A stretch of DNA of 64,000 bases from an uncultured Cohaesibacter sp. (GTDB lineage: Bacteria > Pseudomonadota > Alphaproteobacteria > Rhizobiales > Cohaesibacteraceae). Below, piece after piece: positions 25,572 to 34,411 of the stretch. Below the pieces are notes generated by a model, which had not been told where the DNA came from, ran no database searches, and saw nothing but the letters and a program-made list of their open reading frames with translations. Where the stretch lies: positions 124,001 through 188,000 of the forward strand of contig NZ_OY759870.1 of assembly GCF_963662805.1 (NCBI RefSeq), given 5' to 3'. Made by a program: the position numbers and the translations under genes. How positions within the stretch are numbered: position 1 is the stretch's first letter; each line of letters opens with the position of its first letter.

Positions 25572-25670
25572 AATCCGGTTTTTATTGGAACCCAATGGCA
25601 AATTGGCGGGTGCCACTGCCAGCACCCGCCGCCCCCAAGTGAGCACTCTGACATGGAGATCAGAGGCTCC

Positions 25671-26708
25671 TTATCTGATCGGGTAGGCGTACATCTGGCC
25701 GCCGTCGCGAACCAGCGCATTGGCCGACCCTTTCAGGTCAAGACCGAACGGGGTATCTGCCCCGAGATGACGATTGAAGACTTCGGAATAGGATCCGACC
25801 TGCTTGATCACCTGATAAGCCCAGTCTTCCGGCAGGCCGAGTTTTGTGGCCATTTCCGCGGCTGCGCTGTCCTTGGCGAACAGGCGCTGAACGCCCTTGG
25901 GCTGATTGTCGAGGTCTGCGACCACATCATCGACAGTTGCCGACGTCACGCCGAACTGATCTGCATTGAGCATGACCTGAAAGGCCCAGAAAACGGTCGC
26001 TTCCAGCGCCTGATCCGGCTGGGTGACGAGGGTTAGCGGCTCGGCCGAGATAACCTCGGGCAGGATGCTGTAGTCGGCCGGGGTCTTGGAGAGCAGCCGG
26101 TCGCTGAGGAGAGCGGTCACGTCGGAGGCATATACATCGCACTTGCCCGAGAAGAAGGCTTCCAGACGGGCGGTCTTGTCGGCGATATTCTCGACACGAT
26201 ACTCGATGCCGCGATCACCGAACCAGTCGGCAATGTTGAGAAGGGTGGTGGAGCCGTCTTCGGCGCAGACCGTCGCGCCATTGAGCTCTTTCGCGCTTGC
26301 AACACCCAATGCCTTTGGCACCATGAAACCCTGACCGTCATAGAAGGTGGTGGCAACGAAAGCCATGCCCGGATCGGCGTCACGGGTGCCCGTCGCGGTG
26401 ATCGAGCGCGACGCCATGTGAGCGCCGTCAGCGACGATGGTTTTCATGGAATCAGAAAAGCCGATGCCGCGAATATCCGCCTTGCTGGCATCGCCAAAGA
26501 TGGCCGCTGCGGCCATGCGGCAGAAGTCGGTGTTGAAGCCCTGATACACACCCTGACTGTCCGGCACGGAGAAGCCGGGTGAGTTCGGGTTGACGAGGCA
26601 GATCAGTTTGTCATTTGCCTTGATCTCATCCAGAACAGGCCCTGCATAGGATGGTGCTGCAAAAACGGCTGTTGTCAGCATGATGGCTGAACTCAAAATC
26701 TTTTTCAT
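25671..26708 (-). CDS. Amino acid ABC transporter substrate-binding protein (AapJ-like)
   Basis: A 345-residue periplasmic protein. Its signal peptide (MKKILSSAIMLTTAVFAAPSYA) likely cleaves after Ala22. The mature protein has the family 3 binding-protein pattern: GFNTDFCRMAAAAIFGD, FYDGQGFMVPKALGV and LEAFFSGKCDVYASDVTALL. This is the general L-amino-acid (AapJ/BztA) type. ATG 26708 directly precedes the signal peptide and has an AAGGGA ribosome site. A GTATAC-type operator lies about 55-75 bp upstream, so the gene may have its own GntR-controlled promoter in addition to read-through from the permease genes. Confidence 0.9.
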   Translation of the reverse strand: MKKILSSAIMLTTAVFAAPSYAGPVLDEIKANDKLICLVNPNSPGFSVPDSQGVYQGFNTDFCRMAAAAIFGDASKADIRGIGFSDSMKTIVADGAHMASRSITATGTRDADPGMAFVATTFYDGQGFMVPKALGVASAKELNGATVCAEDGSTTLLNIADWFGDRGIEYRVENIADKTARLEAFFSGKCDVYASDVTALLSDRLLSKTPADYSILPEVISAEPLTLVTQPDQALEATVFWAFQVMLNADQFGVTSATVDDVVADLDNQPKGVQRLFAKDSAAAEMATKLGLPEDWAYQVIKQVGSYSEVFNRHLGADTPFGLDLKGSANALVRDGGQMYAYPIR

Positions 26709-26761
26709 CGGGTCATCCCTTTTCGAATGGCTTTGAAGGAGGTATTCCTCAAACAACCTCG

Positions 26762-26781
26762 ATACATGTATACATGTATAC
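26762..26781. promoter_or_regulatory. GntR-type operator upstream of the binding-protein gene
   Basis: ATACATGTATACATGTAT (26762-26779) is an 18-bp palindrome and overlaps the 14-bp palindrome GTATACATGTATAC (26768-26781). The same core occurs twice in the divergent region of the GntR gene at 29096-29143. Confidence 0.72.
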
Positions 26782-26874
26782 TATTGCAGTTTTTTGACGC
26801 TGGAGTCACGCAGAATTTCGCCCTCACCTGCACAAAAAAGTTGCAACCAGCTCCGAGACAGGCTCGTCAGGTCG

Positions 26875-27945
26875 TTACGCCTTCTTGTGCAGGCATCGCC
26901 CGATGCTGGCGAGATAGGCGCAGGTGACGAAGAACCACAGCCCGACCAGGAAATAGGCCTCCACTGCGTGACTACGCCATTCCGGATCACCAAAGGACAT
27001 GCGGGCGGTCGCCGTCAGATCGAGAATGCCAACCACGACGACCAAAGATGTGTCCTTGTAGGCGCCGATGGTGCTGTTGACGAGCGAAGGCAGGCTGCGC
27101 CGGATCGCCTGAGGCAACACGATCATGCGCGTTTTCTGCCAATAGGACATGCCAAGGGAGTCAGCCGCCTCGGCCTGTCCGGCAGGCAGAGACAGAAGCC
27201 CACTGCGGATATCTTCGGCAAAGTAGGAGGCATGGAAGAACACCAGCACCGTCAGCGTCGCCACAACCGGCGAGATGGCGACCCCCGCGGGCAGGACAAG
27301 TGGCAGAACAAAGATGCCGACAAACAGGATCGTCAGCATTGGCACGCCGCGCGTGATCTCGATATAGATCGAGGAGAACCGGGCCAGAAACCAGTAGCGA
27401 TCCTGCACCCGTGCCAGCGCCAGAAGGATGCCGAAGGGGAAGGCAAGCACGACCGCGATGATCGACAGCATGAGAAGGATCGGCAGGCCGTTCCAGCGCA
27501 CCGGATCCACCGCCTCCATGCCAAAGACCCCGCCCGCCATCAGGACAAAGGTCAGCACGATGGAGACACCCCAGAGGATCGCCAGATGCGTGACGCTGAG
27601 GCGTGGCCGCAGCGCGGTCATGTGCCGACAGGTCAGCACCGTGAGGGCGCAAAGCAGGATGGAGACCACAGCCGGGCGGGCATGGAGGTCATAGGGAAAG
27701 GTGCCAAAGAGGATGAAGCGGGTCTTCTCGACCAGAAACGGCCAGCAGATCCCTTGCGTACCAGAGCAGAGATCGGCGCTTTGCCATGGCCAGACCGCGA
27801 AGATCACTGCCCATCGCAGAGCAACCCACGCAATCAATCCGATCAGCAGCATCGAGACGGTCGACAACAGAGCCGCCAACGGCGAGCCGAAAGCGGCCTT
27901 CATCAGGACTGTCGTGTGGCCCTTGCCAATGGATGCGATCATCAT
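26875..27945 (-). CDS. Amino acid ABC transporter permease (AapM-like)
   Basis: A 356-residue inner-membrane permease of the HisM/GlnP type with about eight hydrophobic segments. The EAA-type loop is seen in GQAEAADSLGMSYWQKTRMIVLPQAIRRSLPS. It overlaps the other permease gene by 4 bp. Together they should form the AapQM channel of a general amino-acid importer. The matching ATPase gene (AapP) is not adjacent and is not in this window. Confidence 0.9.
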   Translation of the reverse strand: MMIASIGKGHTTVLMKAAFGSPLAALLSTVSMLLIGLIAWVALRWAVIFAVWPWQSADLCSGTQGICWPFLVEKTRFILFGTFPYDLHARPAVVSILLCALTVLTCRHMTALRPRLSVTHLAILWGVSIVLTFVLMAGGVFGMEAVDPVRWNGLPILLMLSIIAVVLAFPFGILLALARVQDRYWFLARFSSIYIEITRGVPMLTILFVGIFVLPLVLPAGVAISPVVATLTVLVFFHASYFAEDIRSGLLSLPAGQAEAADSLGMSYWQKTRMIVLPQAIRRSLPSLVNSTIGAYKDTSLVVVVGILDLTATARMSFGDPEWRSHAVEAYFLVGLWFFVTCAYLASIGRCLHKKA

Positions 27946-29093
27946 CTGCTCTCCCGTGCGGTCAGGCGCTGGTGCCAGTGATTGAGGGACGTGGTCACGA
28001 TCAGGCAGATGCCGAGGTAGATCGCCATGGTGATCAGCATCATTTCAAGCGGTTTGAAGCTCTGGTTGATGATGGTGCCGGACACGGACATCAGGTCGGA
28101 ATAGCCGACGGCAATCGCGATTGAGGTGTTCTTGATCAGGTTCACATACTGATTGTTCATCGGCGGAATGACGATGCGGAACACCTGCGGCAGGATGACG
28201 AGCCTGATTGCCTGCCAGCCGGTGAGGCCAAGGGCATTGGCCGCTTCCTTCTGGCCTTTCGGAATGGCCTCAAGTCCGCCACGCACCACTTCGGCGATTT
28301 GTGCTCCGTGGTAGATGCTGAGTGTCGCCGCGACGATGGCAAACTGCAGCGACACGCGCCCGCCGCCGCGATAGTCAAAGCCCTGCATCTGCGGCAGTGA
28401 CACGTCAATTCTGAGCCCGAACAGCAGCATCGCCAAACCAGGCAAGACCAATGGGGCGACCCAGAACAGGAGTGAAGACAAGCGAACGCCGCGTGCAGTC
28501 AATCCGGCCCTGATCCGGCCTTGCACCGCAAGAAGCAGCATACCCGCAAAAAACGCAACCAACGTCAGCGCCAAGTCCGCGCTCCAGACGAGGGTGGGAA
28601 AATTCAGCGCCCGGTTGGACAGATGAAAGGGGCCGAGCGACAGCGATTGCCGCACATGGGGCAATCCATTGACGGCAACTGCGTAGAGCACCAGTAGAAT
28701 GAGGATCTTCGGCAGGTTGCGGAAAAGATCCACATAGCCTCTGGCCAGCCACCGTCCGATAGGGCTGGGCCCGACGCTGAGCAGTCCGAAACAGACGCCG
28801 ATGAATGTCGCGCAGAGGATGCACGCCGCGGCGAGCCAGATGGTGTTGAAGACCCCGGAGACGATCACCTTGAGATAGCTGTCGCTCGGTGAATAGGGGA
28901 TCCAGGACTCGCTGACATCAAATCCGGCTTCCTGAAACAGAAACCCGAAACCGGGGCTGGCACCAGCAGCTTCGAGATTTGTGATGGCATTGAATGCTGC
29001 CAGAATGATCAGCAATGTCACCGCGCCCGCAGCCAGAATGTCAAAGCCGCGAATACGAGTCTTTTCGGGTGGTGGTTTGCGTGCTGGTATCAT
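27942..29093 (-). CDS. Amino acid ABC transporter permease (AapQ-like)
   Basis: A permease of about 383 residues. The N-terminal segment and a long periplasmic region (GFGFLFQEAGFDVSESWIPY) are typical of AapQ/BztB. The EAA-type loop is GQKEAANALGLTGWQAIRLVILPQVFRIV. ATG 29093 (MIPARKPP) suits the family, but it has no ribosome site. The GTATAC-type operator begins three bases upstream of it. In-frame starts at 29102 and 29171 exist. The gene heads the operon permease-permease-binding protein-phosphatase-aconitase X. Confidence 0.85.
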   Translation of the reverse strand: MIPARKPPPEKTRIRGFDILAAGAVTLLIILAAFNAITNLEAAGASPGFGFLFQEAGFDVSESWIPYSPSDSYLKVIVSGVFNTIWLAAACILCATFIGVCFGLLSVGPSPIGRWLARGYVDLFRNLPKILILLVLYAVAVNGLPHVRQSLSLGPFHLSNRALNFPTLVWSADLALTLVAFFAGMLLLAVQGRIRAGLTARGVRLSSLLFWVAPLVLPGLAMLLFGLRIDVSLPQMQGFDYRGGGRVSLQFAIVAATLSIYHGAQIAEVVRGGLEAIPKGQKEAANALGLTGWQAIRLVILPQVFRIVIPPMNNQYVNLIKNTSIAIAVGYSDLMSVSGTIINQSFKPLEMMLITMAIYLGICLIVTTSLNHWHQRLTARESR

Positions 29094-29095
29094 AA

Positions 29096-29107
29096 TATAC
29101 ATGTATA
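29096..29107. promoter_or_regulatory. GntR-type operator immediately upstream of the AapQ-like start
   Basis: The palindrome TATACATGTATA shares the TATACATGTATA core of the site at 26762-26781. Its position directly at the start codon of the permease gene suggests strong repression when the regulator is bound. Confidence 0.72.
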
Positions 29108-29129
29108 CTTTGAGTATGAATGATAAGAT

Positions 29130-29143
29130 GTATACAGGTATAC
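29130..29143. promoter_or_regulatory. Second GntR-type operator in the divergent promoter region
   Basis: GTATACAGGTATAC matches GTATACATGTATAC except for one of the two central bases. It is 34 bp downstream of the first divergent site and about 55 bp upstream of the GntR start codon. It could mediate autoregulation. Confidence 0.7.
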
Positions 29144-29198
29144 GCCATTCTTGTAAATGGATTCGAACCAAAAGATTCGAACGGGATAAAGCTCGAAC

Positions 29199-29819
29199 GT
29201 GATCAAGTCAGAAAACAAACAGTCTCAAGCCCTCGATGCACTGCGTCGAACCATCTGCCTCGCCAGCCCAGACGAGGAAATGCTCCTGCGTGAAACGGTG
29301 CTGACCGAAGAATTCGGAATGTCGCGGACACCGATCCGTCAGATCCTCCAACGACTGGCCTATGAGGGACTGGTCGAGACCCGCAGCGGTGTCGGAACCG
29401 TGGTGGTCGCCCTTCTGCCCGAGCATCGCTCTCGGGATTTTCTGGTCCATCAGGGCATGCTGCAAACCGCATTGCGACTTGATCTGCCAAAAATTTCCAT
29501 TTCCCAGCACTCGGATATTCTCGCGCTCTCGACCATGGCGTCTCTGGCCGAGGATGGCGACCGCGACCTGCATTACGACATTCGATATCAATTATATTCC
29601 GTCCTGTCCGACCTCATCCCGGACCCACTGCTGCGGGATGTTTTCTCCGCGAGCTATTGGCGGACCATGCGTCGATATCTGAGTGATGTTTCCCGCGACC
29701 CGATGGCCGCAGGCGAGACGCTGCGGTATCTGGTGCAGCATGTCGCCGGATACGAACCGCAGAATGCGACCGATCTTTTCAACCGGGTTCTGGATGCGGA
29801 CAGCAAGCAAATTGTGTGA
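29199..29819 (+). CDS. GntR family transcriptional regulator
   Basis: A 206-residue regulator. The N-terminal winged helix-turn-helix (about 30-70) contains LTEEFGMSRTPIRQILQRLAYEGLVETRSG, typical of the FadR subfamily. An all-helical ligand domain of about 130 residues follows. It is divergent from the aconitase-X operon and flanked by GTATAC-type sites, so it is the likely repressor of that operon and of itself. The ligand is probably an amino or imino acid, or its dehydration product. Confidence 0.88.
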   Translation: MIKSENKQSQALDALRRTICLASPDEEMLLRETVLTEEFGMSRTPIRQILQRLAYEGLVETRSGVGTVVVALLPEHRSRDFLVHQGMLQTALRLDLPKISISQHSDILALSTMASLAEDGDRDLHYDIRYQLYSVLSDLIPDPLLRDVFSASYWRTMRRYLSDVSRDPMAAGETLRYLVQHVAGYEPQNATDLFNRVLDADSKQIV

Positions 29820-30163
29820 GTCGATTTGCCCCCGATTTTACGGTGGCGATTGGCAAGGCTGGCTGCGGAGAAAACGGGAACAAAACAGTGGAAAAACGTA
29901 GGTAATTTTAACAAAGAAAGAACATGCGTGATCAAATGGCGAACGTAAACGTTTGCGGTCCATGTCAAATATGACATGGGACATTTGTACTAATTTAGCC
30001 AATTCAAACAGAGGAGTAGGGTGTTATCGTTTTATTACCTACCTACTTCTGCCGAGCAAATCATTGCGATTGACGAAGCCGTTGGGGCAAGTGGGGGGAT
30101 CAGGAAGTGGGGGCTGCCTGATCTCCTCCAAATAGCGAAATCTGGTGAGGTGGGACTCAACAG
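29820..30163. other. Intergenic region with a possible death-on-curing (Doc-like) remnant
   Basis: This 344-bp stretch has no complete gene. From ATG 30021 on the plus strand, the first part of an open frame reads SAEQIIAIDEAVGASGGI followed by a GLPDLLQ-type stretch. That resembles the N-terminal pattern of Doc toxins (EQIxAIHE...GGI...GLxxL). The frame then runs antisense into the SDR gene and shows no Fic motif, so at most a broken remnant is present. No promoter or antitoxin gene was recognised. Confidence 0.3.
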
Positions 30164-30928
30164 TCACGTCGCATTGGCAAGCGCGACGGCGTCTGATCCA
30201 GCAGGATACCGTAGCTTAGAATGGGCCTCGCTGTTGCGGTCCATGCCGTCGAGTGCGGCAGACCAGATTGCCTCGGCCACGTCACTTTCCCGCGTCGTTA
30301 GCGGCGGATTGGCATAGTCGGCAAAGATCGGCTGGGCGAAGGCCTCGTAGGCTTCGGGGATCAACTCCATCACCGGAATGTCCGTATTGGCAGCAAAGCG
30401 GGTTGTCGGCGCATAGCCCGGTTCGACCAGTTTGGCGACGATGTCAAAGGCCGCCAGTTCATGAGCAAGCGAGCCGGTGAAACCTTCGATGGCCTGCTTG
30501 CTCGCAGTGTAGGCGGCGGCGAGGGGCATGGGGGCGAGAGTGACGCTCGACGTCACATTGATGATCACGCCCGAGCGCCGCTCGCGCATCTGCGGGATGA
30601 CCGCCTGCACCATGGCCATCGAGCCAAATGTGTTGGTCTCGAAAACCTTGCGGATATGCGCCATGGGCGTTGCTTCGAACGCGCCGACAACCCCGATCCC
30701 GGCATTGTTGACTAGCACATCGATGGGACCGGCAGCCTCGATTAGAGCCGCGATGCTGTCTCCGTCCGTGACATCAAGCGGCAGGATGCGGAGGCGGTCG
30801 CTTGTCTCGAACAGGCTTTCATCGGGCCTGCGCATGGTCGCGATCACGGACCAGCCCTTGTCGAGAAAGGTGCGGGCCGTTTCAAGTCCATAGCCTGATG
30901 AGGTGCCCGTTATGAGGATGGTGTTCAT
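30164..30928 (-). CDS. SDR family oxidoreductase
   Basis: A 254-residue short-chain dehydrogenase. The Rossmann glycine motif GTSSGYG is at 8-14, NNAG at 74-77, and the catalytic Ser127/128, Tyr140 and Lys144 are in the NVTSSV and YTASK segments. This is the classical SDR arrangement. A GGAGATA ribosome site precedes the ATG. It is divergent from an AraC-family gene 98 bp away, which is its likely regulator. The substrate is unknown. Confidence 0.92.
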   Translation of the reverse strand: MNTILITGTSSGYGLETARTFLDKGWSVIATMRRPDESLFETSDRLRILPLDVTDGDSIAALIEAAGPIDVLVNNAGIGVVGAFEATPMAHIRKVFETNTFGSMAMVQAVIPQMRERRSGVIINVTSSVTLAPMPLAAAYTASKQAIEGFTGSLAHELAAFDIVAKLVEPGYAPTTRFAANTDIPVMELIPEAYEAFAQPIFADYANPPLTTRESDVAEAIWSAALDGMDRNSEAHSKLRYPAGSDAVALANAT

Positions 30929-31026
30929 GAGTATCTCCTGTGGTTGTGATTGACAGAAGCTGTTTAGCAGGCAAGAATTGGACGATCATCAATCCAAAGT
31001 GCATATTTCATTTGAGATAGTCCGAA

Positions 31027-31947
31027 ATGTCTGATCCTCTGACCGACGTGATCCAGCTCTTGCGCCCCCGTGCCGTCTTCTCGAAAGGCATCACCGGAGC
31101 GGGGCGCTGGTCCGTGCGCTTTTCCGAATTTGGCAAGCCGGGCTTCTGCGCGGTAACAGAGGGACAATGCCGTCTGGCGGTTGAGGGGGAGGATCCCATC
31201 ACCCTTCAGACGGGAGATTTCGTACTGCTTCCGGCAACACCCGCCTTCACCATGTCCAGTCTGGAACCGGCACCCACCCTTCAGTTGACGCCGAACGCAT
31301 CGCGGCAGCCGTCACAGGAAATTCGCTATGGTCGCAAGGATGGACCGCCGGAGGTCCGGCAGATCGGGGGATGGTTCGAGTTCGATGCCCCTGATGCCGA
31401 TCTGTTCGTTTCGCTGTTGCCCAGAATGATTCATATCCGTGGCATCGACCGTTTGACCCAACTGGTTCACATGCTGGGCAATGAGGCGCGCCACAATGAA
31501 GTCGGACGCGATCTGATCCTTGAAAAGCTCGTCGAGATCCTGCTGATCGAAGCCCTGAGGGTCGCTCCGTCGGCCGATGTGCCTCCGGGGCTTCTGCGTG
31601 GTCTTGCGGACGAACGGATCGCTGCGGCGCTGCGCACAATGCATGGCGAAATTGACAAGGGCTGGACCGTTGGCGATCTCGCCAGAACGGCGGGCATGTC
31701 TCGCTCGACTTTCTTTGAGCGTTTCACCCGCCGGATGGGCACGCGACCCATGGAATATCTGCTTGTCTGGCGCATGGCGACCGCCAGAAACCTGCTCCGG
31801 AGTGGCGGACTGACCCTTGACGAGGTCGCCGAGCGGGTCGGATATGGTTCCGCCAGCACCTTCAGCACGGCCTTCTCCCGTCACGTCGGCATCCCCCCCG
31901 GCCGTTTCATGCGTGCGGCGCGCACATTGGCTGAGCCAGAGACCTGA
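31027..31947 (+). CDS. AraC family transcriptional regulator
   Basis: A 306-residue protein. Its N-terminal cupin-type sensor domain (about 1-180, ITLQTGDFVLLPATPAFTM) is of the AraC_binding_2/cupin_6 kind. The C-terminal pair of helix-turn-helices (WTVGDLARTAGMSRSTFFE and LTLDEVAERVGYGSASTF) is the AraC DNA-binding domain. It is divergent from the SDR gene and most likely regulates it. The start is close to the family N-terminus. Confidence 0.93.
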   Translation: MSDPLTDVIQLLRPRAVFSKGITGAGRWSVRFSEFGKPGFCAVTEGQCRLAVEGEDPITLQTGDFVLLPATPAFTMSSLEPAPTLQLTPNASRQPSQEIRYGRKDGPPEVRQIGGWFEFDAPDADLFVSLLPRMIHIRGIDRLTQLVHMLGNEARHNEVGRDLILEKLVEILLIEALRVAPSADVPPGLLRGLADERIAAALRTMHGEIDKGWTVGDLARTAGMSRSTFFERFTRRMGTRPMEYLLVWRMATARNLLRSGGLTLDEVAERVGYGSASTFSTAFSRHVGIPPGRFMRAARTLAEPET

Positions 31948-32255
31948 GGGCGCGGCAGCTGAGAGCGGAAAATACTTTCTCCAGAATGGCTTGCGTATCC
32001 TGTGGTGAATGGCGAGGCGGTTAAGCATTCTGGCGACGATGAAGCTCTTGAGGGTTGAATACCGAAAAACCCTCATGCAATCTACTTATGGGTCGTGCTC
32101 ATATGTGTTATCGTTGAAAGGGCATTATCTGGGTATCACAAACTGGTAGAATTCGTCAGCATACCAAACCGGTAACCGGTGTCTTTGGAACTGACCTGCC
32201 ATTTCTGTGCCCATCACTGACGTGCCTGATCGTCTGCCCAAGTGAGCTATTCTGA
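31948..32255. other. Intergenic region upstream of the LysR gene
   Basis: A 308-bp gap with no coding potential that I can support. The only structure seen is ACCGGTAACCGGT at 32168-32180, a tandem of two palindromic ACCGGT hexamers about 80 bp upstream of the LysR start, which could be a protein-binding site. Confidence 0.35.
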
Positions 32256-33197
32256 ATGCCCGATACATCCGATTTCTCTAGTCAGCGGGATCTGTCCCGG
32301 CTGCTCAGGGACAATATCACCGATCTGATCGCACTCATGGCGGTGGCGGAAGAACGCAGTTTCACCAAGGCTGCTGCTCGTCTCAATGTGTCTCAGTCCG
32401 CGCTCAGTCACACGATCAAGGCGCTTGAGGAGCGACTGGGCCTGCGGCTCTTGACGCGCACCACCCGTTCCGTTGCCCCGACAATCGAGGGTGAAGATCT
32501 TCTGGCGACGCTGGCGCCCTGCCTCGAAACCATTGAGGAGCGGTTGATCGCGCTGACCGACAACCAGAATTCTCCAGCCGGGACCGTGCGCATCGTGGCG
32601 GTCGATTACACCATCGAGACCCTGTTGTGGCCCAAGCTCGCGCCAGCTCTTAAAAAACACCCCAACGTCAAGGTCGAGTTCGTCATGGACTATGGCTACA
32701 CCGATCTGGCTTCGGCCCAGTGCGATGCCGGGGTGCGCTATGGGGAGCAGGTGAGCGAGGGTATGATCTCCATGCGGATCGGCCCGGACGAGCGCATGAT
32801 CTGTGTTGGTGCCCCGAGCTATTTTGCACAAAGAGGCGTGCCTCAGACCCCGAACGATCTGACGGAGCACGAATGCATAAATCTTCGGCTCTCGACCCAC
32901 GGCGCGCTCTATGCGTGGGAATTCGAAGACAAGGATGGCCGCGAACTCCGCGTCAAGGTTCAGGGGCAGGTGTGTTTCGACACGGTCATGCCGATCCATC
33001 GCGCCATTCGCGATGGTCAGGGGCTTGCCCTGTTGCCGGAAAATCTGGTTCTGGATGATATCAGGGCAGGAAAGCTGCAGATGTGCCTCGATGAATACTG
33101 CCCCTATTTTCCGGGGTTTCATCTTTACTATCCGAGCCGCTTGCGATCCTCCTCGGCCTTTCAGGTCGTGCTGGATGCGCTCAGGCATCGTGCGTGA
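32256..33197 (+). CDS. LysR family transcriptional regulator
   Basis: A 313-residue LysR protein. The helix-turn-helix is FTKAAARLNVSQSALSHTIK at about 39-58, followed by a LysR substrate domain. ATG 32256 is in frame, but the first 20 residues (MPDTSDFSSQRDLSRLLRDN) are longer than usual. It lies 6 bp before the F420-reductase-like gene and on the same strand, so unlike most LysR genes it appears to lead the operon it may regulate. Confidence 0.9.
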   Translation: MPDTSDFSSQRDLSRLLRDNITDLIALMAVAEERSFTKAAARLNVSQSALSHTIKALEERLGLRLLTRTTRSVAPTIEGEDLLATLAPCLETIEERLIALTDNQNSPAGTVRIVAVDYTIETLLWPKLAPALKKHPNVKVEFVMDYGYTDLASAQCDAGVRYGEQVSEGMISMRIGPDERMICVGAPSYFAQRGVPQTPNDLTEHECINLRLSTHGALYAWEFEDKDGRELRVKVQGQVCFDTVMPIHRAIRDGQGLALLPENLVLDDIRAGKLQMCLDEYCPYFPGFHLYYPSRLRSSSAFQVVLDALRHRA

Positions 33198-33203
33198 GGC
33201 GCC

Positions 33204-33836
33204 ATGAAAATCGGGATTGTCGGATCAGGTCGGATGGGCAGCGCTCTTGGTCGTCTCTGGGTGGCTGGAGGCCATGATGTCTGTTTCTCCTACAAGCGCG
33301 ATGACAGGCAGCTCAAGCGTCTGGCTGACGAGACCGGAGCGAAATGGGCATCCGTGCGCGATACGGTTGCCGATGCCGATGTCGTGCTGCTGTCGGTGCA
33401 TTGGTCGCGGATTGACGATGCTTTGGAGCAGGCGGGCGATCTTGATGGCAAGATCGTGCTCAATAGCTGCATCCCGCTGAACGACAGCGACACCATGCAG
33501 GTGGTTGGCCGGGAGACATCCGGCGCAGAGTATCTCGCCTCCAAATGGCCGCGTGCGCGTTGGGTCAGTTGCTTCAACACAGCCCCCTCTGAGAGCATGC
33601 CCAATGTTTTTGCCCGAAAGGGCAAGCCCTCTCCTCCTCAGCAGATGCTCTATGGTGAGGATCGGGACGCCAAGACAATTGCCGGGCAGTTGGCGCGGGA
33701 CATCGGATTTGAACCGGTCGATCTGGGTGGCCTCGCCAATGGCCGCTATGTCGAGCCCTTTGCAATGGTAACCGCAGTCCTTGCCTATGAGACCCCCGGC
33801 GGTCCTTCGCTGACCTATCGGTTTGAAAAATTGTAA
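33204..33836 (+). CDS. NADP-binding oxidoreductase, coenzyme F420-dependent reductase-like (NAD-binding)
   Basis: A 210-residue protein with an N-terminal Rossmann motif (IGIVGSGRMGSALGRLW, GxGxxG at 7-12) and a helical C-terminus. This is the F420-dependent NADP reductase-like family, which in proteobacteria usually acts with NADP alone. It follows the LysR gene by 6 bp and precedes the cupin gene by 27 bp, with no gene between. The substrate is unknown. Confidence 0.83.
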   Translation: MKIGIVGSGRMGSALGRLWVAGGHDVCFSYKRDDRQLKRLADETGAKWASVRDTVADADVVLLSVHWSRIDDALEQAGDLDGKIVLNSCIPLNDSDTMQVVGRETSGAEYLASKWPRARWVSCFNTAPSESMPNVFARKGKPSPPQQMLYGEDRDAKTIAGQLARDIGFEPVDLGGLANGRYVEPFAMVTAVLAYETPGGPSLTYRFEKL

Positions 33837-33863
33837 CTTTGAGCTTTCAAGGAAAGGAAGATC

Positions 33864-34259
33864 ATGAAAATCATCAAAGCCGGAACCAATCCGTCCATGG
33901 TCGGACCGGAAGACTGGTTCACTGGAACTGTACGCATTGACGGTCTGTTCGCTGCTGAAGAACCGGGCCGCGTGGCGGGTGCCCATGTCACATTCGAGCC
34001 GGGAGCCCGGACCGCTTGGCACACTCACCCTGCCGGGCAGACGCTGATCGTCACTTTTGGTCGCGGCTGCGTCCAGCGCGAGGGTGGTCCCATTGAGGAG
34101 ATCCGGCAGGGCGATGTCGTCTGGTTCCCCGCTGGCGAAAAACACTGGCATGGTGCCTCGCCCGACACGGCAATGAGCCACATGGCCATTCAGGAAAGCA
34201 TCGACGGCATCGCCGTTACCTGGATGGAAAAGGTGACCGACGAGGACTATCTCGGCTGA
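33864..34259 (+). CDS. Cupin domain protein
   Basis: A 131-residue single-domain cupin. The metal-binding histidine motif is HTHPAGQTLIV, and a second conserved cupin segment is GDVVWFPAGEKHWHGA. It has an AAGGAAAGGA ribosome site. Small cupins of this type include quercetinase-like and carboxymuconolactone-related proteins. It is the last gene of the LysR-reductase-cupin unit and lies just upstream of a minus-strand terminator. Confidence 0.87.
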   Translation: MKIIKAGTNPSMVGPEDWFTGTVRIDGLFAAEEPGRVAGAHVTFEPGARTAWHTHPAGQTLIVTFGRGCVQREGGPIEEIRQGDVVWFPAGEKHWHGASPDTAMSHMAIQESIDGIAVTWMEKVTDEDYLG

Positions 34260-34333
34260 TCTGCCTTCTGTGACGAAGAAAAATGCCTGGCACTTGATGG
34301 TCCCGGCCTTTTTGATTGGTGAGCCAATAAAAA

Positions 34334-34366
34334 GCCGCCTGCCAGAGGAAAGGTCCGGCAGGCGGC
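34334..34366 (-). terminator. Rho-independent terminator after the ArsB/NhaD-type permease gene
   Basis: Perfect 10-bp stem GCCGCCTGCC / GGCAGGCGGC, 13-nt loop, followed on the minus strand by TTTTTATT. It lies 45 bp past the permease stop codon. Confidence 0.88.
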
Positions 34367-34411
34367 ATATCAGATCAGAGCATAAGGCTCTCTGGCGCAA
34401 GGCCTCTTCGA

